Shown piece by piece: positions 8,043-15,151 of a stretch of 44,635 nucleotides of DNA. Numbering within the stretch: the first letter of the stretch is position 1; each line of letters begins with the position of its first letter. The DNA is from Pseudomonadales bacterium (GTDB lineage Bacteria > Pseudomonadota > Gammaproteobacteria > Pseudomonadales > Azotimanducaceae). A model generated the notes under the pieces. That model was not told the DNA's origin. It searched no databases and worked only from the letters and a program-made list of their open reading frames with translations. A program made the translations under genes and the position numbers. The stretch covers positions 1 through 44,635 of the forward strand of contig JADHNI010000027.1 in assembly GCA_016779585.1 (NCBI GenBank). The letters run 5' to 3'.

Positions 8043-8760
8043 AGCGGAATACATCTGAACGCAGTCGCGATGTCACGGCGCGTGGCATTGCTGTGAGTCG
8101 TGATTCCAGGTTACTTTGCAGGCGCTTTCCCCCGGGTCCTGACCTGAACCAAGCAAGCACCAGGTTCTCGTACTTGTCAGTCTGAAGGCCAAGGAGACTG
8201 CCCTGTTTCATGAAGCCTGCTGCCTGTTTTGCGCTCTCATGGTCGATATGGTTCTGGATGAGTAATCCGTCTTTATTCAGCTGTGACTTCAGTTGCCGGA
8301 ACCAGCGCCTGTCCAGGTTAACGGGGCGTTCTGGATCAGATTCCCCATGTACGAAGATATCGTCAATGATGCAGTCAAATTTCTGCTTCGATGTTGCCAG
8401 CCAGTCCCTTGCGTCTGCGTGAACCAGGGTCAGGTTGGGATAGTCGAGGTCAAAGTGTGAGCTTGCAAGTTCTATATGCACCTTGTCCAGCTCAATGCCT
8501 GTGGTTTTAGGGCTGTTGCACAGCGCCTGAAGCTGGTGAATGACGGTGCCCCCTGCAACGCCGAGAACAAGAATGCTGGCAGGTGCCCGCTCCCGGCAAA
8601 GCACCGGCAGGCAGAGCAGATCCCAGACTGCTCCGGTGAACAGGTGCTTCGGGTTGTACTGGGTGTGGAAAGCTCCGTTGGTATACAGTCGCCGGGATGC
8701 CCCAGCTGTCCTGACCTCGTAGCGAACTCCCTTTACCTGTTTCGAGTAGATGACTGCCAA
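8032..8760 (-). CDS. spermidine-synthase-like class I methyltransferase-fold protein
   Basis: The 242-residue product has a Rossmann-like SAM-binding fold: motif I ILVLGVAGGTVIHQL near residue 65, an acidic post-I residue in TGIELD, HADARDWLA and an IIDDIFVHG strand IV. The arrangement is that of spermidine synthase-like proteins, which transfer aminopropyl or methyl groups, but the amine-binding residues were not identified, so the substrate is unknown. The first codon is TTG, two bases after the pgi stop, with no strong ribosome site. This implies translational coupling to pgi. The 3' end overlaps the MFS gene. Confidence 0.72.
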   Translation of the reverse strand: MAVIYSKQVKGVRYEVRTAGASRRLYTNGAFHTQYNPKHLFTGAVWDLLCLPVLCRERAPASILVLGVAGGTVIHQLQALCNSPKTTGIELDKVHIELASSHFDLDYPNLTLVHADARDWLATSKQKFDCIIDDIFVHGESDPERPVNLDRRWFRQLKSQLNKDGLLIQNHIDHESAKQAAGFMKQGSLLGLQTDKYENLVLAWFRSGPGGKRLQSNLESRLTAMPRAVTSRLRSDVFRFSA

Positions 8761-8762
8761 GA

Positions 8763-10307
8763 TCAGCCAGCGAGCCCGATTTTTTCAAGGAGGGCTTGTG
8801 TGGACGGGTCCTTTTCGCCGCGGCCTTCGAGTATGTTCGTCGCCAGTTGTTTGCCCAGTTCCACACCCCACTGGTCGAAGGGGTTGATGGACCAGATGAC
8901 TGATTGAACAAAGACCTTGTGCTCGTACAGCGCGAGTAGCATGCCAAGATTCCGTGGCGTGAGTTCCTCTATGAGCAGCACAGAACTGGGACGATTACCC
9001 GGGTAGTAGCGGTGTGCATCTTCCCCTGACTTGCCTGTCATGAGCGCCTGTGCCTGGGCCACCATGTTGGCCAGCAACACCCGGTGATGTTCAGTATTGC
9101 TGAGGTTGTCATTTTTTATACCGATGAAATCTATCGGTACCAGTTTCTGCCCCTGGTGCAGCAGCTGAAAAAAAGCATGTTGCCCGTTGGTGCCTGTCTG
9201 GCCCCAGATAATCGGGCCGGTGTCGGTGGTCGCTGCCTGGTTATCCAGGGTGGCGGACTTGCCGTTGCTTTCCATATCCAGCTGCTGCAGGTGATCGACG
9301 AACAGCTGCAGTCTCTGGCAATAGGGAATCACCGCGTGACTCTGGGCACCAAGGAAATTGTTGTACCAGACCCCGAGCAGTCCCATGAGCACCGGCATGT
9401 TTTTCTCATACTCTGCTTCACGAAAATGCTGGTCCATGGCAGCGCCGCCTTCGAGGAACTCGGAAAAACACTCGTAGCCGACAGCAAGGCAGGCGGGGAA
9501 GCCTATAGATGACCAGGTGGAGTAACGACCACCAATGGAATCCCGGAACGTCAGCAGTTGGTCGCCGGGAATACCAAAAGCCTCTGCTTTTTCAGGGCTT
9601 CCCGTAATGCCGACGCATTGGGGTGATGCAGCCGGATTATCAAGCGCCAGAGCTTCACCCAGCCAGGTTAATGCTGTTTTTGCGTTCAGCATGGTTTCCT
9701 GGGTTGTGAACGTCTTGCTGCAGATGCTGATCAGCGTCTGCTCCGCATCCAGTTGCGGCAACAAAGAAAGTATTTCGGCACCATCCACATTGGAAATGAA
9801 ATGTATGCGCGGTCCGTCATGAAACTCGCGCAGGGCTGCCGTCATCATCTTCGGGCCAAGGTCAGAGCCACCGATACCGATATTGATGACATCTTTAATA
9901 GGTTTGCCGGTGTGACCGGTCCAGCTGCCATCCCTGATCTTTGTTGAGAGAGCAGCCAGCTTTTTCCGCTCTGCCAGAATATGGTCGGCAAAGCCATCGG
10001 GTAAATCTTCTGATGGCCTGCGCAAGGCGGTATGCAGCGCGGCACGGCCTTCACTGGTGTTTACTATCTCGCCTGCCATTAACTCGTCGATACGCTTATG
10101 CAGCGACTTTTCTTCCGCAAGTGCGATAAGTGCCGAAAGAATTTCCGGCGTTACCCGGTGCTTCGAGAAGTCCAGGAACAGGCCGCCGATATCCAGGCTG
10201 AACCGGTTCAGTCGCGTGCTGTCGGTAAAGAGACTGGAGATGCTGATCTCGTTACCATTACCCGCGAGTGATTGCAGGTGATGCCATGCAGGGGAAGTCG
10301 TAGTCAT
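8763..10307 (-). CDS. pgi: glucose-6-phosphate isomerase
   Basis: Interconverts glucose 6-phosphate and fructose 6-phosphate in glycolysis/gluconeogenesis. At 514 residues it is within family range, slightly shorter than E. coli Pgi. Both PGI signatures are visible: DSIGGRYSTWSSIG around residue 255 and NPFDQWGVELGKQLA near residue 480. The phosphate-binding region (IGIGGSDLGP near 145) and the catalytic-site stretch GAQSHAVIPYCQRL near 330 are also intact. The ATG at 10307 starts the first conserved helix (SPAWHHLQSLA). It is the first gene of a unit with the methyltransferase-like gene and is divergent from the GIY-YIG gene across a structured 76-bp spacer. Confidence 0.96.
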   Translation of the reverse strand: MTTTSPAWHHLQSLAGNGNEISISSLFTDSTRLNRFSLDIGGLFLDFSKHRVTPEILSALIALAEEKSLHKRIDELMAGEIVNTSEGRAALHTALRRPSEDLPDGFADHILAERKKLAALSTKIRDGSWTGHTGKPIKDVINIGIGGSDLGPKMMTAALREFHDGPRIHFISNVDGAEILSLLPQLDAEQTLISICSKTFTTQETMLNAKTALTWLGEALALDNPAASPQCVGITGSPEKAEAFGIPGDQLLTFRDSIGGRYSTWSSIGFPACLAVGYECFSEFLEGGAAMDQHFREAEYEKNMPVLMGLLGVWYNNFLGAQSHAVIPYCQRLQLFVDHLQQLDMESNGKSATLDNQAATTDTGPIIWGQTGTNGQHAFFQLLHQGQKLVPIDFIGIKNDNLSNTEHHRVLLANMVAQAQALMTGKSGEDAHRYYPGNRPSSVLLIEELTPRNLGMLLALYEHKVFVQSVIWSINPFDQWGVELGKQLATNILEGRGEKDPSTQALLEKIGLAG

Positions 10308-10326
10308 CGCATGATGATACTCCTAC

Positions 10327-10379
10327 GTATTCAGCCGTGATAGTCGCCTTGGTCGAGAGTCTTTCTGAATACAGACTCT
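10327..10379 (+). promoter_or_regulatory. interlocking inverted repeats (possible pseudoknot) before the GIY-YIG gene
   Basis: GTATTCAG (10327-10334) is perfectly complementary to CTGAATAC (10365-10372). That second arm lies inside the loop of another perfect hairpin, AGAGTCT (10356-10362) with AGACTCT (10373-10379). The upstream arm pairing with a hairpin loop is the topology of an H-type pseudoknot or of two exclusive folds. It ends 4 nt before the ATG at 10384, where a ribosome site should be. Confidence 0.45.
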
Positions 10380-10383
10380 TCGC

Positions 10384-10701
10384 ATGGCTAAATACTATCT
10401 TTATGTGCTTTCCAGTCGCCACCATCGGCACCTGAATATTGGTGTAACGACGGATTTGCTCCGTGGCGTTAACTCGCATCGGGCGCTGGTGAATCGCAGG
10501 CTGAAAAAAAAGCGGGTGCTACAGAAACTGGTTTACATCGAATCCATCTCCGACCTGGACGAAGCCGTTAATCGGGAACTGGAGCTGAAGCGTGCGCCCC
10601 GTCACCGGCTTAACAGGATGATTGAGTCGGTGAATCCGGGTTGGGACAGCATCAGTCTGAAAGCCCTGGAATCAACCGGGTTCTCGGTGAGGAAAGCCTG
10701 A
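10384..10701 (+). CDS. small GIY-YIG nuclease-superfamily protein with an altered YIG motif
   Basis: The 105-residue product is a single GIY-YIG domain of the YhbQ/UPF0213 type: YYLYVLSS (GIY strand), LNIGVTTDL (YIG strand), a conserved glutamate in AVNREL and the closing W region (NPGWDSI). In this family the second strand is normally L-Y-I-G; here the tyrosine is asparagine (LNIG). The Arg after the YIG strand is present (DLLRGVNSHR). Loss of that tyrosine may weaken nuclease activity. No Shine-Dalgarno is seen; instead a potential RNA structure abuts the ATG. The partner and role are unknown. Confidence 0.75.
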   Translation: MAKYYLYVLSSRHHRHLNIGVTTDLLRGVNSHRALVNRRLKKKRVLQKLVYIESISDLDEAVNRELELKRAPRHRLNRMIESVNPGWDSISLKALESTGFSVRKA

Positions 10702-10839
10702 AGTGTGACGTGGTTCACACCCGGGTTTCGATCCACTGCCGGCGTACAGCCTCCATGGACAATGTCTCACAAGCACCAATGCTGTTTATCCGTTCTTAAC
10801 ATTTGGGAAATCCTTAGAATTCGCGACGCAAATTTAGGT

Positions 10840-10868
10840 GCCTGCCGGATCCCAGTGAGCCGGCGGGC
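10840..10868 (+). promoter_or_regulatory. GC-rich hairpin in the leader of the TonB_C gene
   Basis: GCCTGCCGG pairs with CCGGCGGGC (nine pairs, one G-U) around an 11-nt loop, ending 25 nt before the ATG at 10894. No T-run follows. It may stabilise the mRNA or regulate it. The nearby GACGCAAA recalls part of the c-di-GMP-I riboswitch, but the rest of that motif is missing. Confidence 0.35.
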
Positions 10869-10893
10869 GAAACGAATTCAAGAAAGGATGACT

Positions 10894-11253
10894 ATGAAAA
10901 TCAAAATACTGTTAGTGACGCTCCTGGTGATGTTTGCCCCTGTGTCGGCGTTTGCCCGGGACTGGCAGGATCTTCAATGTGGTGATGGCTGGGCACCCGT
11001 CAAGTCAATTGCGCCAACTTACCCCACTCGTGCGCGCGAGCGTGGCATTGAGGGTTACGTGGTCATGAGTTACACGATTACGCAGCAGGGCGAGGTGTCT
11101 GACATTGCCGTTGCTGATGCCGATTCAAATGCCTTCACGCGTGTTGCAAGGAATGCACTGAGCGATATGAAGTTCCCGCCATGCGTCCAGAATGGTGTAG
11201 CCACCCAGCAGCAGGACGTTCGAATCAGGTATGAATTCGCGCTGGTCGACTAG
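10894..11253 (+). CDS. secreted stand-alone TonB C-terminal domain protein
   Basis: The 119-residue product has a signal peptide (MKIKILLVTLLVMFAPVSAFA) and then one TonB_C domain: the PVKSIAPTYPTRARERGIEGYVVMSY strand-helix-strand pattern (the typical P-x-Y-P-x-x-A...G-x-V), followed by GEVSDIAVADAD and a closing beta strand with R-I-R-Y-E-F. It lacks the N-terminal anchor and proline-rich spacer of true TonB, so it cannot by itself transduce energy from ExbBD. A role in binding envelope partners is inference. The start at 10894 is preferred because AGGA lies 6 nt upstream; an ATG at 10888 is in frame. It is monocistronic, with a hairpin in its leader. Confidence 0.8.
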   Translation: MKIKILLVTLLVMFAPVSAFARDWQDLQCGDGWAPVKSIAPTYPTRARERGIEGYVVMSYTITQQGEVSDIAVADADSNAFTRVARNALSDMKFPPCVQNGVATQQQDVRIRYEFALVD

Positions 11254-11276
11254 CCGATCCGGTGCCCCGGGGTTGC

Positions 11277-11564
11277 TTACTTGTGAGCGATTGGCTTATC
11301 TGTAAACAGGTAGTCCCTGAGCTCTGAATCAAAGGTGGGGTCCTTGCGGCGAATCCACTCCAGCACCATGGCGGCGTGTTCTTTTTCCTCATCACGGTTG
11401 TGAATCAGAATCGCCTTCAGGTCCTCATCTTTGCAGGCATCAACACGCTGGTTGTACCAGTCTACTGCTTCAAGTTCTTCCATCAGCGAGGTGATGGCCC
11501 GGTGCATGTCCCGGGTGTCGTCGGTCAGTTCGTTGATCGGTTCGTGGTAGCCTTCATTCGCCAT
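11277..11564 (-). CDS. encapsulated-ferritin-like (EncFtn) ferroxidase without cargo tail
   Basis: The 95-residue protein closely resembles the encapsulated ferritins described from Rhodospirillum rubrum: two helices with MEELEAVDWYNQRVDA and HNRDEEKEHAAMVLEW. The ferroxidase ligands map as E30, E60 and H63 (E32, E62, H65 in R. rubrum), all present. EncFtn assembles as an annular decamer of dimers that oxidises Fe(II), normally inside an encapsulin shell, to which it is directed by a short C-terminal targeting peptide. Here the protein stops right after the FTDKPIAHK end of the core, so the tail is missing, and no encapsulin gene lies nearby. It sits 37 bp downstream of a GNAT gene, probably in one operon. 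Confidence 0.85.
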   Translation of the reverse strand: MANEGYHEPINELTDDTRDMHRAITSLMEELEAVDWYNQRVDACKDEDLKAILIHNRDEEKEHAAMVLEWIRRKDPTFDSELRDYLFTDKPIAHK

Positions 11565-11601
11565 TGGGTGTTCCTCGATTACATTTCAGGTTGTGATGCT
11601 T

Positions 11602-12024
11602 CTATTGTGAAGCATTTGCACCACCGGTCAAATACTCACCCACGATAAGGCTCATTCCGGAAGGTTGTTCGCTGAATCCGAGCTTTCGATAGAACTCGAC
11701 AGCATCGTCTGTTTGCAGGTACACATGCTGGCCGGCAACTTTCTCCAGCAACATTTCCATCATCGTTCGGGCGATGCCCTGGTTGCGATAGGTGCTCTGG
11801 GTCCAGACGTCGATCACGTAGGCATTTCCGATACCATCACTCAGCGCCCGTGCTGTGCCGATACACCGGTCCCCCACCATGGCGTAAGCCTGCACCTGGC
11901 TGTTTTCGAATGATGCTCGCAGTTGCGCCACCGTCCTGCCGTTGTGAAAGTCATCGGCGATAAGATCGTTGATCAGGATTTCCCAGTTAACTTCGGCCGG
12001 GTTCCTGTGATAGTTGAGGGTCAA
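11602..12024 (-). CDS. GNAT-family N-acetyltransferase
   Basis: The 140-residue product has the GNAT core: motif A in VIDVWTQSTYRNQGIARTMMEMLL (the Q-x-x-G-x-(G/A) acetyl-CoA loop reads RNQGIA), and the C-terminal DAVEFYRKLGFSEQ motif B. The acceptor is unknown. The start at 12024 gives a full beta1 strand. It is followed by the EncFtn gene on the same strand, 37 bp away, and is divergent from the VTT-flavoprotein gene. Confidence 0.82.
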   Translation of the reverse strand: MTLNYHRNPAEVNWEILINDLIADDFHNGRTVAQLRASFENSQVQAYAMVGDRCIGTARALSDGIGNAYVIDVWTQSTYRNQGIARTMMEMLLEKVAGQHVYLQTDDAVEFYRKLGFSEQPSGMSLIVGEYLTGGANASQ

Positions 12025-12135
12025 TCGGAATTCCCTGATTCCCTGTTATAGTGATCGCTGAGTTTGATGTAACAATACCCAGTCTTTTCAATCAATAAAA
12101 CGTACCCATCCCGTCCTAAACGTTAAGGAACCGCA

Positions 12136-14280
12136 ATGACACTTTCGCGCTGGATCGTGCTGATCCTCGTTCTGAGCCTTGTTGGCGGCTTTGTCTATTT
12201 TGACCTCGGTGCCTACCTGACACTGGAGAGTATCAAGGCCGAGCAGCAGCGATTGACTGAGCTGCTCGAGGCTAATCCATGGCAATTTGGTGTTGGATTC
12301 TTTGTGATCTATGTCGCCGTCACGGCGCTCTCGATTCCCGGTGCTGCCGCCATGACGCTGGTCGCGGGTGCAATCTTCGGGTTTGGGTGGGGATTACTGC
12401 TGGTATCTTTTGCTTCCAGTATCGGTGCCACGCTGGCAATGGTGCTGGCGAGGTGGCTGTTCAAGGAACAGGTGGAACAACGTTTCAGGAAGCAGCTGGA
12501 AACGATCAATCGGGGTATAGAGAAAGAGGGCGCCTTCTACCTGTTTACACTGCGCCTGGTACCCATATTCCCTTTCTTCGCGATTAACCTGGCGATGGCG
12601 CTTACGCGCATGCCGGTGCTTGTGTTCTATGTCGTCTCGCAGGTGGGCATGCTGGCAGGAACCGCGGTGTATGTTAATGCGGGCACGCAGCTTGCCCAGC
12701 TGGAAGAGCTGGGCGGTATCCTGTCGCCGGAACTGCTTGGTTCGTTTGTCCTGCTGGGAGTGTTCCCGCTCCTGGCCAAGTGGTTTGTTGACTGGGTCAA
12801 GGCACAGCGGGTTTATCGTGGATACAGCAAGCCTTCATCTTTTGATCGCGACATGGTGGTTATTGGTGCCGGATCCGGTGGCCTGGTTGCAGCACTGATT
12901 GCTGCAACCGTGAAAGCAAAAGTCACGCTGATTGAAAAGAACAGAATGGGTGGTGACTGCCTGAATACGGGCTGCGTCCCGAGCAAGGCGTTGATCCGTT
13001 CCGCGCGTCATGCCTACGACAATCGGCGGGGGTCAGAACTGGGCTTTGCCGACCAGGAGCTCCCTGTTGATTTCAGAAACATCATGGCGCGTGTGCAGAG
13101 GGCCATCGCCGAGATAGAGCCTCACGATTCCGTCGAACGATATGAGGGCCTGGGTGTTGATGTGGAAGAGGGCTTCGGCGAAATTGTCTCGCCCTGGCAT
13201 GTGAAGGTGAACGGCAAGACGCTTTCCACACGTAATATTGTTATTGCGACCGGTGCGGAACCATTTGTGCCACCCATCAAGGGCATTGAGCAGGTTGAGT
13301 ACCTCACCTCTGACAATCTCTGGCAACTGGAGGATCGACCGGAACGACTTGTGGTACTCGGTGGTGGGCCGATCGGTACCGAACTGACCCAGGCGTTTTC
13401 CCGCCTGGGAAGCCAGGTAACCCAGGTCGAGCTGCTGCCCAACATCATTCCCCGCGAGGACGAAGAGTTTTCGACCATGGTGCAGATGCAGCTTGAGCTG
13501 GAAGGAGTGACCGTATTAACCGGACATCGTGCGGAAGAAGTCCTGCTTGAAGGCAGTGAATCAAAGCTGAAGGTGGTTGATGATTCCGGTGCAGAAAAGC
13601 TTGTGCCTTTTGATCGGCTACTGGTTGCCGTCGGCCGGCGAGCGAATACCTCCGGTTTTGGTCTTGAAACGCTGGGTGTGGAACTGAACCCCAATGGCAC
13701 CGTCGCCGTGGATGATTACCTTCGAACAAACTTCCCTAACATCTTTGCCATCGGCGATGCAGCCGGTCCTTACCAGTTCACGCATACCGCGTCGCACATG
13801 GCCTGGTACGCGTCGGTCAACGCGCTGTTTGGCATGTTCCGAAAGTTCAAGGTGGACTATCGGGTGATTCCCTGGGCGACTTTCTGCTCTCCCGAAGTGG
13901 CAAGGGTCGGCCTGAATGAGATGGAAGCGAAAGAGCAGGGCATTGAATATGACGTCGCGACATACGATGTCGCAGACCTGGATCGTGCTATCGCCGATGA
14001 AGATGCGCATGGGCTGGTTAAGGTCCTGACGGAGAAGGGCAAAGACAAGGTGATAGGTGTCACCATCGCGGCTGAACATGCCGGCGACCTGATCTCGGAG
14101 TATGTGCTGGCAATGAAACACGGTATCGGTTTGAACAAGATCCTGGGCACGATTCACATTTACCCGACCATGGCTGAGATGAACAAGTTTGCCGCCAGTG
14201 AGTGGCGGAAGAATCACAAGCCTGAGTGGGCCCTGGATATCGCAGAGAAGTTTCACAGCTGGCGCAGGGGGCGCGCGTAA
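12136..14280 (+). CDS. VTT/DedA-type membrane domain fused to a pyridine nucleotide-disulfide oxidoreductase
   Basis: Residues ~1-230 form a VTT (SNARE-associated/TVP38) membrane domain with about six hydrophobic segments and the family's IPGAAAMTLVAGAIFG and RLVPIFPFFAIN signatures. Residues ~235-714 form a group I flavoprotein disulfide reductase: FAD motif VVIGAGSGGL, redox pair GGDCLNTGCVPSK (C275/C280), NAD(P) motif VVLGGGPIGTEL, second FAD motif FAIGDAAG and the dimer-interface HIYPTMAE His-Glu dyad. There is no vicinal Cys pair at the C terminus, so it is not MerA proper. It probably reduces a membrane-linked disulfide or quinone with NAD(P)H; the partner is unknown. TAAGGAA precedes the ATG. 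The fusion occurs in other proteobacteria. Confidence 0.88.
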   Translation: MTLSRWIVLILVLSLVGGFVYFDLGAYLTLESIKAEQQRLTELLEANPWQFGVGFFVIYVAVTALSIPGAAAMTLVAGAIFGFGWGLLLVSFASSIGATLAMVLARWLFKEQVEQRFRKQLETINRGIEKEGAFYLFTLRLVPIFPFFAINLAMALTRMPVLVFYVVSQVGMLAGTAVYVNAGTQLAQLEELGGILSPELLGSFVLLGVFPLLAKWFVDWVKAQRVYRGYSKPSSFDRDMVVIGAGSGGLVAALIAATVKAKVTLIEKNRMGGDCLNTGCVPSKALIRSARHAYDNRRGSELGFADQELPVDFRNIMARVQRAIAEIEPHDSVERYEGLGVDVEEGFGEIVSPWHVKVNGKTLSTRNIVIATGAEPFVPPIKGIEQVEYLTSDNLWQLEDRPERLVVLGGGPIGTELTQAFSRLGSQVTQVELLPNIIPREDEEFSTMVQMQLELEGVTVLTGHRAEEVLLEGSESKLKVVDDSGAEKLVPFDRLLVAVGRRANTSGFGLETLGVELNPNGTVAVDDYLRTNFPNIFAIGDAAGPYQFTHTASHMAWYASVNALFGMFRKFKVDYRVIPWATFCSPEVARVGLNEMEAKEQGIEYDVATYDVADLDRAIADEDAHGLVKVLTEKGKDKVIGVTIAAEHAGDLISEYVLAMKHGIGLNKILGTIHIYPTMAEMNKFAASEWRKNHKPEWALDIAEKFHSWRRGRA

Positions 14281-14287
14281 ACAACTT

Positions 14288-14521
14288 TCAGTTCCGGGCT
14301 TTCAGTTTCCTGACCAGGGCATCGATCTCATCATCGGTGGGTTCGCTGACCTCGTCGCCGAGACTGCCGGAGACACCCCCAGCTATCTGGAACTGCTGGT
14401 AGAAGCGGCGGCAGTGTTTGCAGATGAGTAGGTGAAAGCGCAGGGCGACACGGTCCTGGAAGGATGTTGATCCCTCCAGGTGGTCTGTCACGGTTTCACT
14501 TACATCTTTACAACTCAGCAT
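14288..14521 (-). CDS. small zinc-finger (ZAS-type) anti-sigma factor
   Basis: The 77-residue protein carries H-x3-C-x2-C (HLLICKHC), the core of zinc-binding anti-sigma domains, plus an early Cys (MLSCKDV). It has no membrane helix, so it would be a soluble, possibly redox-sensitive, partner of the sigma factor whose gene ends 12 bp upstream. The C-terminal half is acidic and probably helical. Soluble ZAS proteins bind ECF sigma factors and release them on signals such as thiol oxidation. That the adjacent flavoprotein disulfide reductase is linked to such a signal is inference only. Confidence 0.8.
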   Translation of the reverse strand: MLSCKDVSETVTDHLEGSTSFQDRVALRFHLLICKHCRRFYQQFQIAGGVSGSLGDEVSEPTDDEIDALVRKLKARN

Positions 14522-14533
14522 GGTGTTTCCTGG

Positions 14534-15151
14534 TCAGCTGGTGCAGCAGTCACCTGTTTGCTCGAAATTCTCAATACAGCGAAAGAGTCGTGTCCTGGCG
14601 CGATGCAGCAGTACCCTTACATTGGACTCACTGACTTCGAGAATGTTACAGATCTCTTTTAGCGAATAACCCTGTCGTTCCCTGAGGTTTAGTGTGGCGC
14701 CCTGCATCTCAGGCAGGGCCTCGATCAACTGGTCCATACAGGCCTTCAGCTCATCCCTCGTCATGAGTTCATCAGGTGAATCAGCATCCCACTGTGCTGG
14801 TCCGGTTTCCCAGTGTCCGGTGTCATCGAATCGGGTAGCGAAAGCAGGGTCGGCTTCCGTCAGCGCCTCGAGGCTGGTCATTCGGTTTTCTTTGCGCAGG
14901 CGGGTTTTGCCTTCATTGGCAACAATTCGCAGGAGCCAGGTCTTCAGGCTGCTGCGTTTCTCGAACCTGGGGATAGCCTTCATGGCTGAGAACCAGGCTT
15001 TCTGGACCACCTCGTCGGCGATTTTGTCACCCACGAGATTGCGTGCCAGGTAGATCATTGAGACCTGGTATTGTTTGATGGCAGCACGGAATGCGGCATC
15101 TTCACCATTAACCAGCCCCTTGATCAGGGCGTCTTCCGATTCGTACATCAA
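14534..15151 (-). CDS. ECF-type RNA polymerase sigma factor
   Basis: The 205-residue product has sigma region 2 (YQVSMIYLARNLVGDKIADEVVQKAWFSAMKAIPRF) and region 4 (LPEMQGATLNLRERQGYSLKEICNILEVSESNVRVLLHRARTRL) separated by an acidic, Trp-rich linker of about 45 residues. This is the usual two-domain ECF layout without region 3. A C-terminal CC pair (GDCCTS) could be redox-sensitive. Its ATG overlaps the stop of the upstream alpha-hydroxy-acid oxidase gene by 4 bp (ATGA), and the anti-sigma gene follows. The order enzyme-sigma-antisigma means the regulator is co-transcribed with a metabolic flavoenzyme. Confidence 0.9.
   Translation of the reverse strand: MMYESEDALIKGLVNGEDAAFRAAIKQYQVSMIYLARNLVGDKIADEVVQKAWFSAMKAIPRFEKRSSLKTWLLRIVANEGKTRLRKENRMTSLEALTEADPAFATRFDDTGHWETGPAQWDADSPDELMTRDELKACMDQLIEALPEMQGATLNLRERQGYSLKEICNILEVSESNVRVLLHRARTRLFRCIENFEQTGDCCTS

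Noticed and set aside
10811-10893. Possible c-di-GMP-I (GEMM) riboswitch before the TonB_C gene
   Set aside because: Only GACGCAAA and a GC-rich hairpin are suggestive; the conserved AGGGCAAACC arm, the GNRA tetraloop and its receptor are missing.
13618-14256. Long open frame on the minus strand within the VTT-flavoprotein gene
   Set aside because: It lies fully antisense to a gene with clear motifs, has no ribosome site and no recognisable domain. It is a shadow ORF.
12136-14280. Mercuric reductase (merA)
   Set aside because: The core resembles MerA, but the C-terminal vicinal Cys pair and N-terminal HMA domain are absent and no mer genes are near.
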